This document shows, piece by piece, positions 8,082 through 17,900 of a DNA stretch of 64,000 nucleotides. The notes under the pieces were generated by a model, which was not told the DNA's origin, did not search any database, and saw only the letters and a list, made by a program, of their open reading frames with translations. Source of the stretch: Actinoplanes oblitus (lineage in GTDB: Bacteria; Actinomycetota; Actinomycetes; Mycobacteriales; Micromonosporaceae). Location of the stretch: positions 6,773,501 to 6,837,500 of the forward strand of contig NZ_CP126980.1 in NCBI RefSeq assembly GCF_030252345.1, given 5' to 3'. Each line of letters opens with the position of its first letter. Within the stretch, counting starts at the first letter, position 1. Made by a program: the position numbers and the translations under genes.

Positions 8082-9024
8082 GCGGCTCTCCCAGCAGGTG
8101 ACAGGCGGCCAGGCCGGCGCCGGCGGGACGTGGCTCCGGGCGTACCGAAAAGCAGTGGGGTGTCGCGTGTCCGCAGCGATCCGCGAAGACGCAGCCGGCC
8201 GGGGCGTCGAACGCCGCCTGCGGGATCCCGGGCACCGTCCGCAGGCGGGATCCGGGCGGCACCGTGCCGGGCCGGGAGCGCAGCAGCGCCCGCGTGTAGG
8301 GATGCCGGGCGTCCTCGTGCAGCCGGGCCGCGGGGAGGATCTCGACGATCTCGCCGGCGTACATCACCGCGATCCGGTCGCAGACCGCCGCCGCCAGCTC
8401 CAGGTCGTGCGAGACGAACAGCAGCGCGGCGTTCCGCTGGTGCCGCTGCTCGCCGAGGATCGCCACCACCTCCTCCTGCGTGGTCACGTCGAGCGCGGTG
8501 GTCGGCTCGTCGGCCAGGATCAGCTTCGGCTCGGTGGCCAGCGCCGCCGCGATCACCACGCGTTGCAGCAGGCCGCCGGAGAGCTCGTGCGGGCGCTGCC
8601 GCATCCGCCGCCCGACGTGGTCGACGCCGACGTCGGCGAGCAGCCCGGCGGCTCGCCGTCCCGCGTCCCGCCGGGAGACACCCTGGTCGCGCAGCACCTC
8701 GGTGAGGAAGTCACCGATCGTGCGGACCGGGTTGACGGTGGCACGCGGGTCCTGGAAGACCATTGCCACGTCGTGCGAGCGGACCCTGCGCAGGGCCGCC
8801 CGGTCGAGTTCGCCGATCTCCGCTCCGAGGAGGCGGACGCTTCCCTCGGCCGTCGCACCCGCCGGCAGCATGCGCAGCACCGACCGGACGGTGATCGACT
8901 TGCCGGATCCGGACTCGCCGACCAGGCCGACCGCCTCGCCGGGTCGCACGGCCAGCGTGACCTCGCGCAGGATCGGCCGGTTGCCGATGGTCACGCGCAG
9001 GCGGTCGAACTCCAGGACGTTCAT
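8071..9024 (-). CDS. Oligopeptide-type ABC transporter ATP-binding protein (DppD/OppD-like)
   Basis: A 317-residue ABC ATPase with Walker A GESGSGKSI, Q-loop VFQDPRAT, signature ELSGGLLQR, Walker B LILADEPTTALD and H-loop VSHD. The C-terminal oligopeptide-transporter domain (about 240-317) contains the characteristic cysteines in PAGCVFADRCGHATPHC. The start at ATG 9024 overlaps the permease gene by four bases. It pairs with the downstream DppF-like ATPase to energise the two permeases encoded upstream. Confidence 0.9.
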   Translation of the reverse strand: MNVLEFDRLRVTIGNRPILREVTLAVRPGEAVGLVGESGSGKSITVRSVLRMLPAGATAEGSVRLLGAEIGELDRAALRRVRSHDVAMVFQDPRATVNPVRTIGDFLTEVLRDQGVSRRDAGRRAAGLLADVGVDHVGRRMRQRPHELSGGLLQRVVIAAALATEPKLILADEPTTALDVTTQEEVVAILGEQRHQRNAALLFVSHDLELAAAVCDRIAVMYAGEIVEILPAARLHEDARHPYTRALLRSRPGTVPPGSRLRTVPGIPQAAFDAPAGCVFADRCGHATPHCFSVRPEPRPAGAGLAACHLLGEPHVA

Positions 9025-9839
9025 CGGACACCTCCGCCGAACCGGGCGGCCAGCCGTTCGGCCAGCACGGTGAACGCCACCACGGTGAGCACTACGGCGA
9101 CGGCGGCCGCCACGGACTGTTGCGGGAAACCCGCCAGGATGGACGGTTGACCGTTCGCGATCATCAGGCCCCAATCGGCGGCCGGGGGCTGCCGGCCCAG
9201 GCCGAGAAACGAGATCGAGGCCAGGTCGATCATGGCGTACCCGAAGCCGATGGCGGCCTGGGCGATCAGCAGCGGCGCCAGGTTCGGCAGCAGGTGCCGC
9301 AGGCAGATGTGCCATCCGGAGAAGCCGTGCACGCGCAGCGCCTCGATGTACGGCAGGTTCCGCTCGCGCAGCGCCGCCGCCCGCATCACCCGGGCGATCA
9401 TCGGCACGAACGCCAGCGACAGCGCCACGACCGGGGCGGCGAAGCCGGTCCCGAAGATCGCCGCCACGGTGATCGCCAGGACCAGCCCGGGGAAGGCGAA
9501 CAGGATGTCCAGCAGGCGCGAGACCGCGGCGTCGAACCAGCCGCCGAACCAGGCGGCGCTCACCGCGAGCAGGGTGCCGGCGGCACCGGCGGCGAGGACC
9601 ACGACGAGCGGGCCGGCGAGGCTGGCGCGGGTACCGGCGATGAGCCGGGACAGCAGGTCGCGGCCCAGGTCGTCGGTGCCGAGCGGGTGCTCGCCACTGA
9701 AGCCGGCGTAGGCGTTGAGCGGGTCGACGGCGTTCGGGTCGTGCGGCGTGAGCCAGGGTGCGAGGATCGCGATCAGCACGACGAGAGCGCAAGCCACGGG
9801 TGCTGCTGCGAGATGGCGTGTCATCGGGCGACGCGTCAT
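9021..9839 (-). CDS. ABC transporter permease (DppC/OppC-like)
   Basis: A 272-residue BPD-transp-1 permease. The N-terminal segment after the first membrane helix carries the family motif HPLGTDDLGRDLLSRLIAGTR. The EAA-type coupling loop is ERNLPYIEALRVHGFSGWHICLRH. About six membrane helices are apparent. ATG 9839 overlaps the DppB-like stop by four bases; an in-frame ATG five codons later is an alternative start. It forms the transmembrane channel with the DppB-like partner. Confidence 0.9.
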   Translation of the reverse strand: MTRRPMTRHLAAAPVACALVVLIAILAPWLTPHDPNAVDPLNAYAGFSGEHPLGTDDLGRDLLSRLIAGTRASLAGPLVVVLAAGAAGTLLAVSAAWFGGWFDAAVSRLLDILFAFPGLVLAITVAAIFGTGFAAPVVALSLAFVPMIARVMRAAALRERNLPYIEALRVHGFSGWHICLRHLLPNLAPLLIAQAAIGFGYAMIDLASISFLGLGRQPPAADWGLMIANGQPSILAGFPQQSVAAAVAVVLTVVAFTVLAERLAARFGGGVR

Positions 9840-10771
9840 CCGGCCACCAGCCGTGGATCAAGCGCCGCGTTCAGCACGTCCACCAGCATGTTCACCACGA
9901 CGAACGCGCTGACCAGCAGCAGCGAGAGCACCTGCACCACCACCAGGTCCTGCCGAGCCGCGCTCTGCACCAGCAGCGACCCGAGCCCGTTCACCCCGAA
10001 CGCCTGCTCGGCCACCGCGGTCCCGGCGAACAGCCCGGCCACCGTCACCCCGGAGACCGCGAGGATCGGCGGAGCGGCGTTGCGCAGCACGTGCCGCCGC
10101 AGCACCGCCCGGCGCGGCAACCCGCGGGCCCGGGCGGCCGCCACGTGATCGGCGGCCAGCTCGGTCCGGACCTCGGTGCGGGTGATCCGGCTGACGTAGG
10201 CCAGATAGCCGCCGCTGAGCGCGAGCGCCGGCAGCGTCAGGTGGTGGATCCGGTCCCCGAAGCCGTCGCCGGAGCCGAACACTGGGAACCAGGACAGCTC
10301 GGTGGCGAAGATCCAGATGAGCAGGATCGCGGCGACGAAGGCGGGTGCGGCCATCAGCACCGTGGTGGTCACGGTGAGCGCCCCGTCGACCGCCCGGCCC
10401 GCCGTCCCGCCGAGGATCCCGGCGGCCACCCCGAAGATCACGATCAGGAGCGATGCGTACGCCACCAGCAGCGCCGTGGTGCCGATCCGCGCCGAGATCA
10501 ACGCGGTGACCGGCTCGTTGCCCGCCATCGAGGTCCCCGGGTCCCCGCTGAGCAGGCCGGACAGCCAGTGCCAGTACTGCGCCCAGAACGGCTCGTCCAG
10601 GTGGTACCGCGCCCGGATCGCCGCCATGGTCGCCGGGGTGACCTCGTGGCCGCCCGCCAGGAGGCTCGCCGGGTCCCCGGGTGCCAGGTACAACGCGCCG
10701 AAGATCACCACGCTGGCCACCGCGATGGTGGCCACCACCCCGGCGAGCTTGCGGCCGACGAAGCCGATCAT
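9836..10771 (-). CDS. ABC transporter permease (DppB/OppB-like)
   Basis: A 311-residue integral membrane permease with the DppB N-terminal helix ending in YLAPGDPAS, the LDEPFWAQYWHWLSGLLSGD periplasmic segment, and an EAA loop around HVAAARARGLPRRAVLRRH. About six helices are apparent. It directly follows the binding-protein gene with a four-base overlap (ATGA), so binding protein and permeases are translated from one message. It supplies half of the peptide channel. Confidence 0.9.
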   Translation of the reverse strand: MIGFVGRKLAGVVATIAVASVVIFGALYLAPGDPASLLAGGHEVTPATMAAIRARYHLDEPFWAQYWHWLSGLLSGDPGTSMAGNEPVTALISARIGTTALLVAYASLLIVIFGVAAGILGGTAGRAVDGALTVTTTVLMAAPAFVAAILLIWIFATELSWFPVFGSGDGFGDRIHHLTLPALALSGGYLAYVSRITRTEVRTELAADHVAAARARGLPRRAVLRRHVLRNAAPPILAVSGVTVAGLFAGTAVAEQAFGVNGLGSLLVQSAARQDLVVVQVLSLLLVSAFVVVNMLVDVLNAALDPRLVAG

Positions 10772-12399
10772 GCTTGCCCGACCAGGGCGGCCCAGGCCGA
10801 CGAGATGTAGCTGAACGACGCCGGCGCCCCGGTGATCCGCTTGTTCAGGAACAGCCGGTTGTACGACTCGGCCAGCGTGATCTGCAGCTTCGCCGGCCCG
10901 TAGATCGCCTGCGCGGCCACGAAGGCCCGCGCCGACGCGGCCGGGTCGGTGGCCGACACCGCGGCGGTGATGTTCCTGGTGACCTCCGGGTTGTCGTAGT
11001 GGGTCCAGTTGAACGTGGCGCCCTTGAGCACGAAGCCCGGCGCGTAGTACAGCGCACCCGGTACCTCGAGGTACCCGGTGGTGGCGATGAAGTCGATGCC
11101 GTCGCGCAGCCCCGGGTCGTAGAAGAGCCCTGAGAACTCGGCCGGCTGCAGCTGCCTGATCGTCATGGTCAGGCCGATCCGCTGGGCCGCGGCCTGCGCG
11201 ATGGTGGCTGTCTGCAGCAGCGACTGGTCGCCGGCCGGCAGCGCCACGACCAGGTCCCGGCGGCTCGGCGCGGCGTCGGTGACCAGTTGCCTCGCCGCGC
11301 CCAGGTCGGCCTTCGCGGTGTCCGGCAGGGCGGCGTACCCGGCGTCGTAGACGCTCTTGGCCGGGCTGCCGGACCAGGCGAGCGGCGGGGTGAAGGTCTT
11401 CAGCGGCTCGCCGGCACCCTTGAGCACGCTCGTCACGAAGCTGCCCTTGTCGATGGCCAGGTCCAGGGCCTGCCGGATCCGCGGGTCGGCGGCCGGCCCG
11501 TCGGCGGCGACGGCACCCAGGCTGACCGTCTCGGTGCTCGGCCCGAAGTACAGCCTGCCGGCGCCGGTCTTGCGCAGCGCGGCGATGCTCCCGGCCGGCG
11601 CGCCGTACACGCCGTCCACCTCACCGGAGAGCAGGGCACTGGTCAGCGTGCTGCTGTCGGTCAGGAAGACGAACTGGAAGGTGGCCGCCTTCGCCCGGCG
11701 CCCGGCGTCCCAGTACGCGTCGTTCCGCTTCAGCGTGATCTTCCGGCCGCTCTGCCAGCCGTCCAGCCGGAACGGCCCGGTGCACATCAGCCCGCCGCTC
11801 GCGGTGCCGAACCGGGCGGCCGCCCTGGTCGCGAATCTCTCCTCGACGATCGCACCGGGCACGCCGGCCAGGTCCGGGATGAACTGCATGTCCGGGGTCC
11901 GGAACCGGACCGTGACCTCCAGCGGTCCGGTCTTGTCGATCGAGGCGACGTTGGCGAAGACGTGCGCGCTGTAGGAGGCCAGCCGGGGATCCAGGTTCCG
12001 CCGCAGGCTGTAGACCACGTCCTCGGCGGTCAGCGCGGCCCCGTCCCAGAACCGCACGCCGTCCCGCACGGTGATCACCACGGTGGTGGCGTCCCGCTGG
12101 GTGACCTCGCTGGCCAGGCCGGGCGAGGTGGAGTAGTCGGTGTTCAGCCGGAGCAGGCTCTCACAGAGGTTGGTGCCCACCGTGTTGGCCGAGTAGTCGC
12201 CGGTCCGGGCCGGGTCGAGGGACGCCGGCTCGCCGGCGGGCAGCGCCCAGGTCACGCTCGCCACGTCGCCGGTCGCGGCCGGGGTGGTCTCGGTCAGCTC
12301 GAACGTCTCCGCGGCCGCCGGCCGGCCGCCACCGCCGCAGCCGGTCATCGCCAGCGTGAGGGCGAGCGCCGGGCCCGCCCACTTTTTCCCGACAATCAT
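10768..12399 (-). CDS. Peptide/nickel-type extracellular solute-binding lipoprotein (SBP family 5)
   Basis: A 543-residue lipoprotein. The signal peptide ends in the lipobox AMTGC (Cys21). Family-5 signatures include TWALPAGEPASLDPART, LCESLLRLNTDYSTSPGLA and VRDGVRFWDGAALTAEDVVYS. It would capture a peptide-like ligand outside the membrane and deliver it to the downstream permeases. ATG 12399 has GGGAG nine bases upstream. It heads the five-gene transporter operon. The ligand cannot be predicted. The leader upstream is about 100 bases and contains an 8-bp stem. Confidence 0.9.
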   Translation of the reverse strand: MIVGKKWAGPALALTLAMTGCGGGGRPAAAETFELTETTPAATGDVASVTWALPAGEPASLDPARTGDYSANTVGTNLCESLLRLNTDYSTSPGLASEVTQRDATTVVITVRDGVRFWDGAALTAEDVVYSLRRNLDPRLASYSAHVFANVASIDKTGPLEVTVRFRTPDMQFIPDLAGVPGAIVEERFATRAAARFGTASGGLMCTGPFRLDGWQSGRKITLKRNDAYWDAGRRAKAATFQFVFLTDSSTLTSALLSGEVDGVYGAPAGSIAALRKTGAGRLYFGPSTETVSLGAVAADGPAADPRIRQALDLAIDKGSFVTSVLKGAGEPLKTFTPPLAWSGSPAKSVYDAGYAALPDTAKADLGAARQLVTDAAPSRRDLVVALPAGDQSLLQTATIAQAAAQRIGLTMTIRQLQPAEFSGLFYDPGLRDGIDFIATTGYLEVPGALYYAPGFVLKGATFNWTHYDNPEVTRNITAAVSATDPAASARAFVAAQAIYGPAKLQITLAESYNRLFLNKRITGAPASFSYISSAWAALVGQA

Positions 12400-12434
12400 C
12401 TATATAGCTCCCTGACTAGGGCACGAAGGCACGC

Positions 12435-12530
12435 ACCACCGGAACGCCGCGGGGACCACGCGCCGGTGGTCTGCGGGCTCACCGGCTGTGGCGATCGTCT
12501 CAGAGTCGTCCCACACCAGTAAATTGTCAA
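12435..12530 (-). promoter_or_regulatory. Candidate promoter and leader hairpin for the peptide transporter operon
   Basis: On the minus strand a consensus -35 TTGACA (12530-12525) is followed 17 bases later by a weak -10 (GACTCT). In the leader, ACCACCGG (12435-12442) and CCGGTGGT (12463-12470) form a perfect 8-bp stem with a 20-base loop before the ATG. I recognise no riboswitch class. A separate 17-bp palindrome (CGCTGCGG-A-CCGCAGCG, 12609-12625) lies further upstream in the same divergent region. Confidence 0.35.
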
Positions 12531-12698
12531 TCCTGGAAATCAATACGCCGTTCAAGGCCATCTGGCCGAGCCGGAAAAGCCGTCACCGATGACGAAGAAC
12601 GAGAGGAGCGCTGCGGACCGCAGCGTCTCGACCCATAGGGCCGACATGCAGACCGGCGGGGTACAGCCAGTGCCCCGTAGGTGACCCCCGACACTTTC

Positions 12699-12770
12699 GA
12701 TACGAGAGCGTTCCGTTTTCCTCTCCGGCGGGACTAGCGTGCTCATTGAGATACGAGACAGTTCCGTTTC
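12699..12770 (+). promoter_or_regulatory. Twin TetR-type operators upstream of the MFS exporter
   Basis: Two near-identical boxes start 51 bp apart: GATACGAGAGCGTTCCGTTT (12699-12718) and GATACGAGACAGTTCCGTTT (12750-12769). Only two bases differ across these 20. Each is an imperfect dyad of form GAxACGxxAC-x-GTxxCGTxTC, typical for TetR dimers. A possible -10, TAGCGT (12735-12740), lies between them, so bound repressor would bracket the promoter. The likely repressor is encoded downstream of the MFS gene. Confidence 0.7.
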
Positions 12771-12791
12771 GAAACCGGGGGGAAACACCGG

Positions 12792-14369
12792 ATGAACGCG
12801 CAAGACACACCCCAGACCGGGCATCCCCGGCGCTGGGCCATCCTCGGCGTGCTGGTCATCAGCCTGCTGGTGGTGGTGCTCGACAACACCGTGCTGAACG
12901 TGGCACTCCGGATCATCTCCGACCCGCAGCGTGGCCTCGGCGCCACGCAGAGCCAGCTCGAGTGGGCCATCAACTCGTACACGCTGGTCTTCGCCGGCCT
13001 GCTGTTCACCGCCGGCATCCTGGCCGACCGGCTGGGCCGCCGGATCACCCTGACCGTGGGCCTGGTGCTGTTCGGCATCGCGTCGCTGATCTCGGCGTAC
13101 GCCGACTCGCCCGACCAGCTGATCGCCGCCCGCGCGGTGATGGGCCTGGGCGCCGCCGCCGTCATGCCGGCCACCCTGTCGATCATCGCCAACGTCTTCG
13201 AGCCGAAGGAGCGCGGGCGCGCCATCGGGGTCTGGGCCGGCGCCGTCGGTCTCGCCGTGGCCCTCGGCCCGATCCTCGGCGGTTTCCTGCTGGAGCACTT
13301 CTGGTGGGGCTCGGTCTTCCTGATCAACGTGCCGATCGTGATCGCCGGCGTGGCGCTGGTCCTCACCCTGGTGCCGGAGTCGCGCGACCCCAAGCCGGGC
13401 CGCATCGACGTGCTCGGCGTGCTGCTCTCCATCGTCGGCCTGACCCTGCTCACCTACGGCGTGATCAAGGGCGGCGAGGACGGCTTCGGCGACACCCTGT
13501 CCTGGGCCCCGCTCGCCTCCGGCGTGCTGGTGCTGGCCGGCTTCGTGCTCTACCAGAGCCGCATCGAGTTCCCGTCGCTGGACGTCAAGCTCTTCCGCAA
13601 CCGGCAGTTCTCCGCCTCCACTTCCATGATCGGCCTGGTCTTCTTCGCGGCCATGGGCGCGATGTTCTTCGGCGCGTTCTACCTGCAGCTGGTCCGCGGC
13701 TACGGTCCGCTCGCCTCCGGCGCGCTGTTCGTCCCGTTCGCCGTCGGTCAGATGGTCTTCGCCCCGATCAGCTCCACCATGGTGAAGCGGTTCGGCCCGA
13801 AGCTGGTCAGCACGGTCGGTCTGCTGCTGGTGGCGCTCGGCCTGGCCGCCTGGCTGCCGATCGGCGCGGACACCCCGATCGCCGTCGTCGCCCTCGCGTT
13901 CTTCGTCCAGGGCGTCGGCATGGCGAACGTGATGCCGCCGGCCACCGAGTCGATCATGTCGGCGCTGCCCCGGGAGAAGGCCGGCGTCGGCTCCGCGGTC
14001 AGCAACACCATCCGTCAGCTCGGTGGCGCCCTCGGCGTCGCGGTCCTGGGCGCGGTCCTCTCCTCGGTCTACCGCGACAACCTGGGCGCGGCCACCGACG
14101 GCCTGCCCGGCCCGGCGGCCGACGCGGCCCGCGAGTCCATCTCCGGCGCGTACGCGGTGGCCGAGCAGGCCGGCCCGGCCGGTCCCGCGCTGATCGACGG
14201 CGCCAACCAGGCGTTCGTCACCGCCATGCACTGGGCGACCGCCGGTGGGCTGGTCTTCGCTCTGCTGGGCGCGCTCGTCGCGGCGCTCTTCCTGCCCGGC
14301 AAGCGCCCGGCCGGCCGGCACACCCCGGTGCTGGCCGAGGAGCAGGGCGTGGCCCTGGTCGAGGCATGA
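12792..14369 (+). CDS. DHA2-family MFS drug:H+ antiporter (EmrB/QacA type)
   Basis: A 525-residue, 14-helix MFS transporter. Motif D1 is seen as LDNTVLNVALRII in helix 1, motif A as GILADRLGRRITLTVG after helix 2, motif B around RAVMGLGAAAVMPATLSII, and motif C as VGLAVALGPILGGFLLEHFWWG in helix 5. The family exports lipophilic or cationic drugs using the proton gradient. The start is ATG 12792 behind a G-rich GGGGGGAAA. The tetR gene follows after 13 bases, and two TetR-type operators lie upstream, so this is a classic drug-inducible exporter/repressor pair. Confidence 0.92.
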   Translation: MNAQDTPQTGHPRRWAILGVLVISLLVVVLDNTVLNVALRIISDPQRGLGATQSQLEWAINSYTLVFAGLLFTAGILADRLGRRITLTVGLVLFGIASLISAYADSPDQLIAARAVMGLGAAAVMPATLSIIANVFEPKERGRAIGVWAGAVGLAVALGPILGGFLLEHFWWGSVFLINVPIVIAGVALVLTLVPESRDPKPGRIDVLGVLLSIVGLTLLTYGVIKGGEDGFGDTLSWAPLASGVLVLAGFVLYQSRIEFPSLDVKLFRNRQFSASTSMIGLVFFAAMGAMFFGAFYLQLVRGYGPLASGALFVPFAVGQMVFAPISSTMVKRFGPKLVSTVGLLLVALGLAAWLPIGADTPIAVVALAFFVQGVGMANVMPPATESIMSALPREKAGVGSAVSNTIRQLGGALGVAVLGAVLSSVYRDNLGAATDGLPGPAADAARESISGAYAVAEQAGPAGPALIDGANQAFVTAMHWATAGGLVFALLGALVAALFLPGKRPAGRHTPVLAEEQGVALVEA

Positions 14370-14382
14370 CCCGCAAGTAACA

Positions 14383-14997
14383 ATGAACCCCATGACCAGC
14401 ACCACGACGACCGGCCAGGAGCGCAAGGCTCCTGGCCGGCCCCGCAACGCCCAGGCCGACGAGGCGATTCTCGACGCGGTGCTCACGCTGATGGCCGACG
14501 GGCAGAGCGCCGCCGCCATCTCGATCGAGTCGGTGGCGGCGAAAGCGGGCGTCGGTAAGGCCACCATCTACCGCCGCTGGCCGAACAAGGAGGCGCTGCT
14601 GATCGACGCGGTCCGGGGCATGAAGGGCCCGATCCCGGAGCTGGCCGGCCTCTCCGTCCGCGACGACCTGATCGCCCTGGTCACCGCGAACCGCTCGTCC
14701 CGGGTGCAGGACTACGGCAAGGTGACCGCCTGCCTGCTGCCCGAGCTGATGAAGGACGAGCAGCTGCGGCAGATGCACCACGCGGTGATGGAACCGCGCC
14801 GCGAGGTGATGCGCGGGATCCTGCGCCGTGGCATGGCCAGCGGCGAGTTGCGCCCCGACCTCAACGTCGACCTCACCGTCCTGATGCTCTCCGGCCCCGG
14901 GATGATGCACGGTCTGTTCGGCTCGGCCACCGGCGTGGCCGACGAGGACCTCCCGGAAGCCCTGGTCGACGCCCTGCTGCGCGGCGCCGCCGCCTAA
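14383..14997 (+). CDS. TetR-family repressor, partner of the MFS exporter
   Basis: A 204-residue TetR regulator. The HTH covers ISIESVAAKAGVGKATIYRR, followed by WPNKEALLIDAV. The C-terminal half matches the common actinobacterial TetR_C type. ATG 14383 is 13 bases after the exporter stop (ATG 14392 is an alternative), so the two genes are cotranscribed. It probably binds the paired sites at 12699-12770 and represses both genes. Its stop region overlaps the stop of the convergent giant helicase gene by a few bases. Confidence 0.9.
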   Translation: MNPMTSTTTTGQERKAPGRPRNAQADEAILDAVLTLMADGQSAAAISIESVAAKAGVGKATIYRRWPNKEALLIDAVRGMKGPIPELAGLSVRDDLIALVTANRSSRVQDYGKVTACLLPELMKDEQLRQMHHAVMEPRREVMRGILRRGMASGELRPDLNVDLTVLMLSGPGMMHGLFGSATGVADEDLPEALVDALLRGAAA

Positions 14998-17900
14998 TGC
15001 CGGGCCGGCGCGGTCCGCAGCACCCGTGGGCGGGCGTTCGGGGCCCGGTCGACGGCGGGCCCCTCGACCGCGCCTGACCGTCCGGGACGGGCCGCCGCCG
15101 CGCGTTCCAGAGCGGCCCGCAGCCGGGCCTCCTCGCCCGCCCGGTCGCGGTACCAGGCGAGCGCCCAGGCCCGGTGCAACCGCCAGCCCAGGTCGGTCAG
15201 CACCTGGTCGGTGAGCCGGTCCCGGTCCCGGGCCGCCGGGCAGTCCCGATAACCCGGGCCGTCGCACCGGATCCCGAGCAGGTAATCGCCCTCCGGGTCG
15301 TCCGGGTGGCGGATCGCGATGTCGACGCGCCCGCCGGCCGTGCCCAGCCCGGTCCGCGCCGGGTAGCCCCAGGACCGGACCGTCTCCAGTACCGAGTCGA
15401 CGAACTCGCCGACCCCGTCCGCCAGGTCCGACCGGGTGTCGCCGGCACCGTGCTCCACGTAGTCGAGGTAGGCGGCGAGCTGCCGGACCCCCTCGTTCTC
15501 CGACTCCGGCACGTCGCGGGACAGGATCGAGGTGACCAGTTCCACCCGGTGCCGGGCGCGGGTGATCGCCACGTTCAGCCGGCGCCAGCCGTTCGGCCGG
15601 TTCAGCGCGCCGAAATTCGCGCTGATCTTGCCGGTCTCGTCGTAGCCGTAGCCGACCGAGAAGATCATCACGTCCCGCTCGTCGCCCTGCACGGACTCCA
15701 GGCTCTTCACGAAGAAGCCGTGCAGCCGGTCGTCGGCGACCGCGCGCTCCAGCGCCGGGTGCCCGGCCGCCACCGACTCCAGGGCCCGCTCGATCGCCTC
15801 GGCCTGGGCCACCGAGAAGGTGACGACGCCCAGGGTGCGGTCCGGCCGGGTGGTGAAGTGGTGCACGATCCGCTCGGTGACCCGTTCCGCCTCGACCGGG
15901 TTGTCCCGGCTGGTGGCCCGCCGGTAGACCCCGGCCACCGGGAACAGCTCGACACCGGTGTCCGGGCCGCCGCTGCCCGGTGCCGGGAAGGTGCTCAGCC
16001 GGCCCTGGTAGAACGCGTCGTTGGCGAACGCGACGAGTGCCTGGTGACGGCTGCGATAGTGCCAGGTCAGGCCCATCCCCGGGAAGGCGCCGCAGGCCTT
16101 GGCCAGTTCCAGCACCGACTGGTAGTCGAGCACCTCGGTGTCCGGCACGGTGGTGGAGGCCCGGTCGAAGAACGAGGTGGGCGGCAGCTGCCGGTCGTCA
16201 CCGGCGGTGATCAGGGACCGGCCGCGGTAGATGCAGTTGACCGCGTCCGCCGGAGTGATCTGGGACGCCTCGTCGAAGATCACCACGTCGAAGCCGATGT
16301 CCGCGGGCAGCGACTGGCTCACCGTCAGCGGCGAGGCCAGTACGCAGGGCCGCAGCGCGAGCACCACGTCCCGGGTGCGCGCGATCAACTCGCGTACCGG
16401 GGACTGGCGGTCGGCCTTCATCGCCTCCCGCCGCAGCAGGGCGGCGCCGGCGCTGTCGGCCGGCGGCCGGCGCGCCTCGACCGCCGCAACGATCTCCCGG
16501 GCCGCGACGGCGGCGAGTTTCTCGTCGGCCTGCCGGAACTCGGCGAGCAGCCGGTCCCGGTCCTCGGCGCGCCACGGCAGCAGCCGGTCGTCGGCCCGGA
16601 CCACCGCGTCCACCCAGCCGTGCAGCAGCGCCCGTTCCAGCGCCGCCGGCACGTCCCCGCTGTCCAGGTGCTGGTCGGCGCAGAACTCGACGGCGGCGTC
16701 CAGGCCGTGGAAGGTCAGCACGTCCCGGGCGTCCAGGCAGGCGAACCACTCCTCCTGACCGCTGCTGTCGTCCCGGATGTCGCGCAGGAACGCGGCCGCC
16801 CGCTGGTAGTCGGCGAAGCGGTCGCGCAGGTCGGCCTGCCGGGCCGGGCCGAAACCGGCGAGCACCGCGCGGCTCGCCTCGGCCCATTCCTGGGCCCGCT
16901 CGGCCAGCCCGGTGATCGGCCGCAGATCCCGCAACGCGGCGACCTGCTCCTCGGTGAGCGGCCCACCGGCGAACTCGCGGGCGCCCGCCGCCCAGTCGAC
17001 GGTCGCGCCGAGCGTGGCCGGGTCGGCCTCCGGCAGGCCCGCCGCCGGTCCGCCGAGCGCGGCCTCGGCCCGGGCGGCCTCCGCGCGCAGTTCGGCGAGC
17101 CGGAGCGCCTCGGCGTAGTCGAGGTTGCGCCCGGTCGCGGCGTCGAACGCCCGCACCGTCTCGGCGGCCGCGCGCAGCGCCGTCACGTGCGCCTGCAGCC
17201 AGGCGATCGCGTCGTCGATCGGGCCGGACACCAGCTCCGGCCGGGCGGCCGGGTAGGGTGCCGGGCGCAGCGTGGCCTGCCAGCGCAGCAGCGCCTCGCG
17301 GGCCTCGGTGACCACGTGGATCGGCTCCGGGTCGGGGGCCGGCGCGCAGATGTAGGCGAGCACCGCGTCCAGCCCGGCCGGCGGGGCCGAGGCCAGCGCC
17401 GCGGTGGCCACCCCGATCGCCTCGTCCAGGGCCGCGAAATCGGTGCCCCGGCCCTGCCAGTACCGGCCCAGCGCGGTCGCGTACCGGTGCTCCGCCGCGG
17501 CCAGCTCCTGCAGTGCCCGTTTCCAGGCGACAGCGGTGCCCAGCCGGTCGATGGCGTCGCCCAGGTGCGCGGTCGGCAGCACGAACCCGGCCACCTGCCG
17601 CTTGTCCCGCCGGTACGCCCCGCGCAGCTTCCCGAATCCCCGGTGCACGGTGGCGAACCGTTCGGCCAGCTCCTCGACCGGCTGGGCCAGCAGCCCCTCG
17701 GAGAAGTACGGCCGGGCCTGGATCTCCGCCCCGACCAGCACCTCCAGGGCCCGGCGTAGCGCGGTGGCACCGGCCTGCACCCCGGCCAGCGCGCCCGGTG
17801 AGAACCAGAACCGTTCCGGCTTGTGCGCCTTGGTCCCCAGCTCGGCCACCGCGGCCACCCGGGAGATGTCCCGGATCGTGTGCGCCTGCGGCAGGCCCAG

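Noticed and set aside
12399..12545. Riboswitch in the transporter leader
   Set aside because: One simple stem only; no conserved core of a riboswitch class that I can recognise.
12552..14567. 671-residue minus-strand frame over the MFS exporter
   Set aside because: Composition is typical of reverse-frame translation and the plus strand clearly encodes a 14-helix transporter.
15174..17759. 861-residue plus-strand open frame inside the helicase gene
   Set aside because: Arginine/glycine/proline-rich antisense shadow of a well-conserved gene; no domain and no ribosome site.
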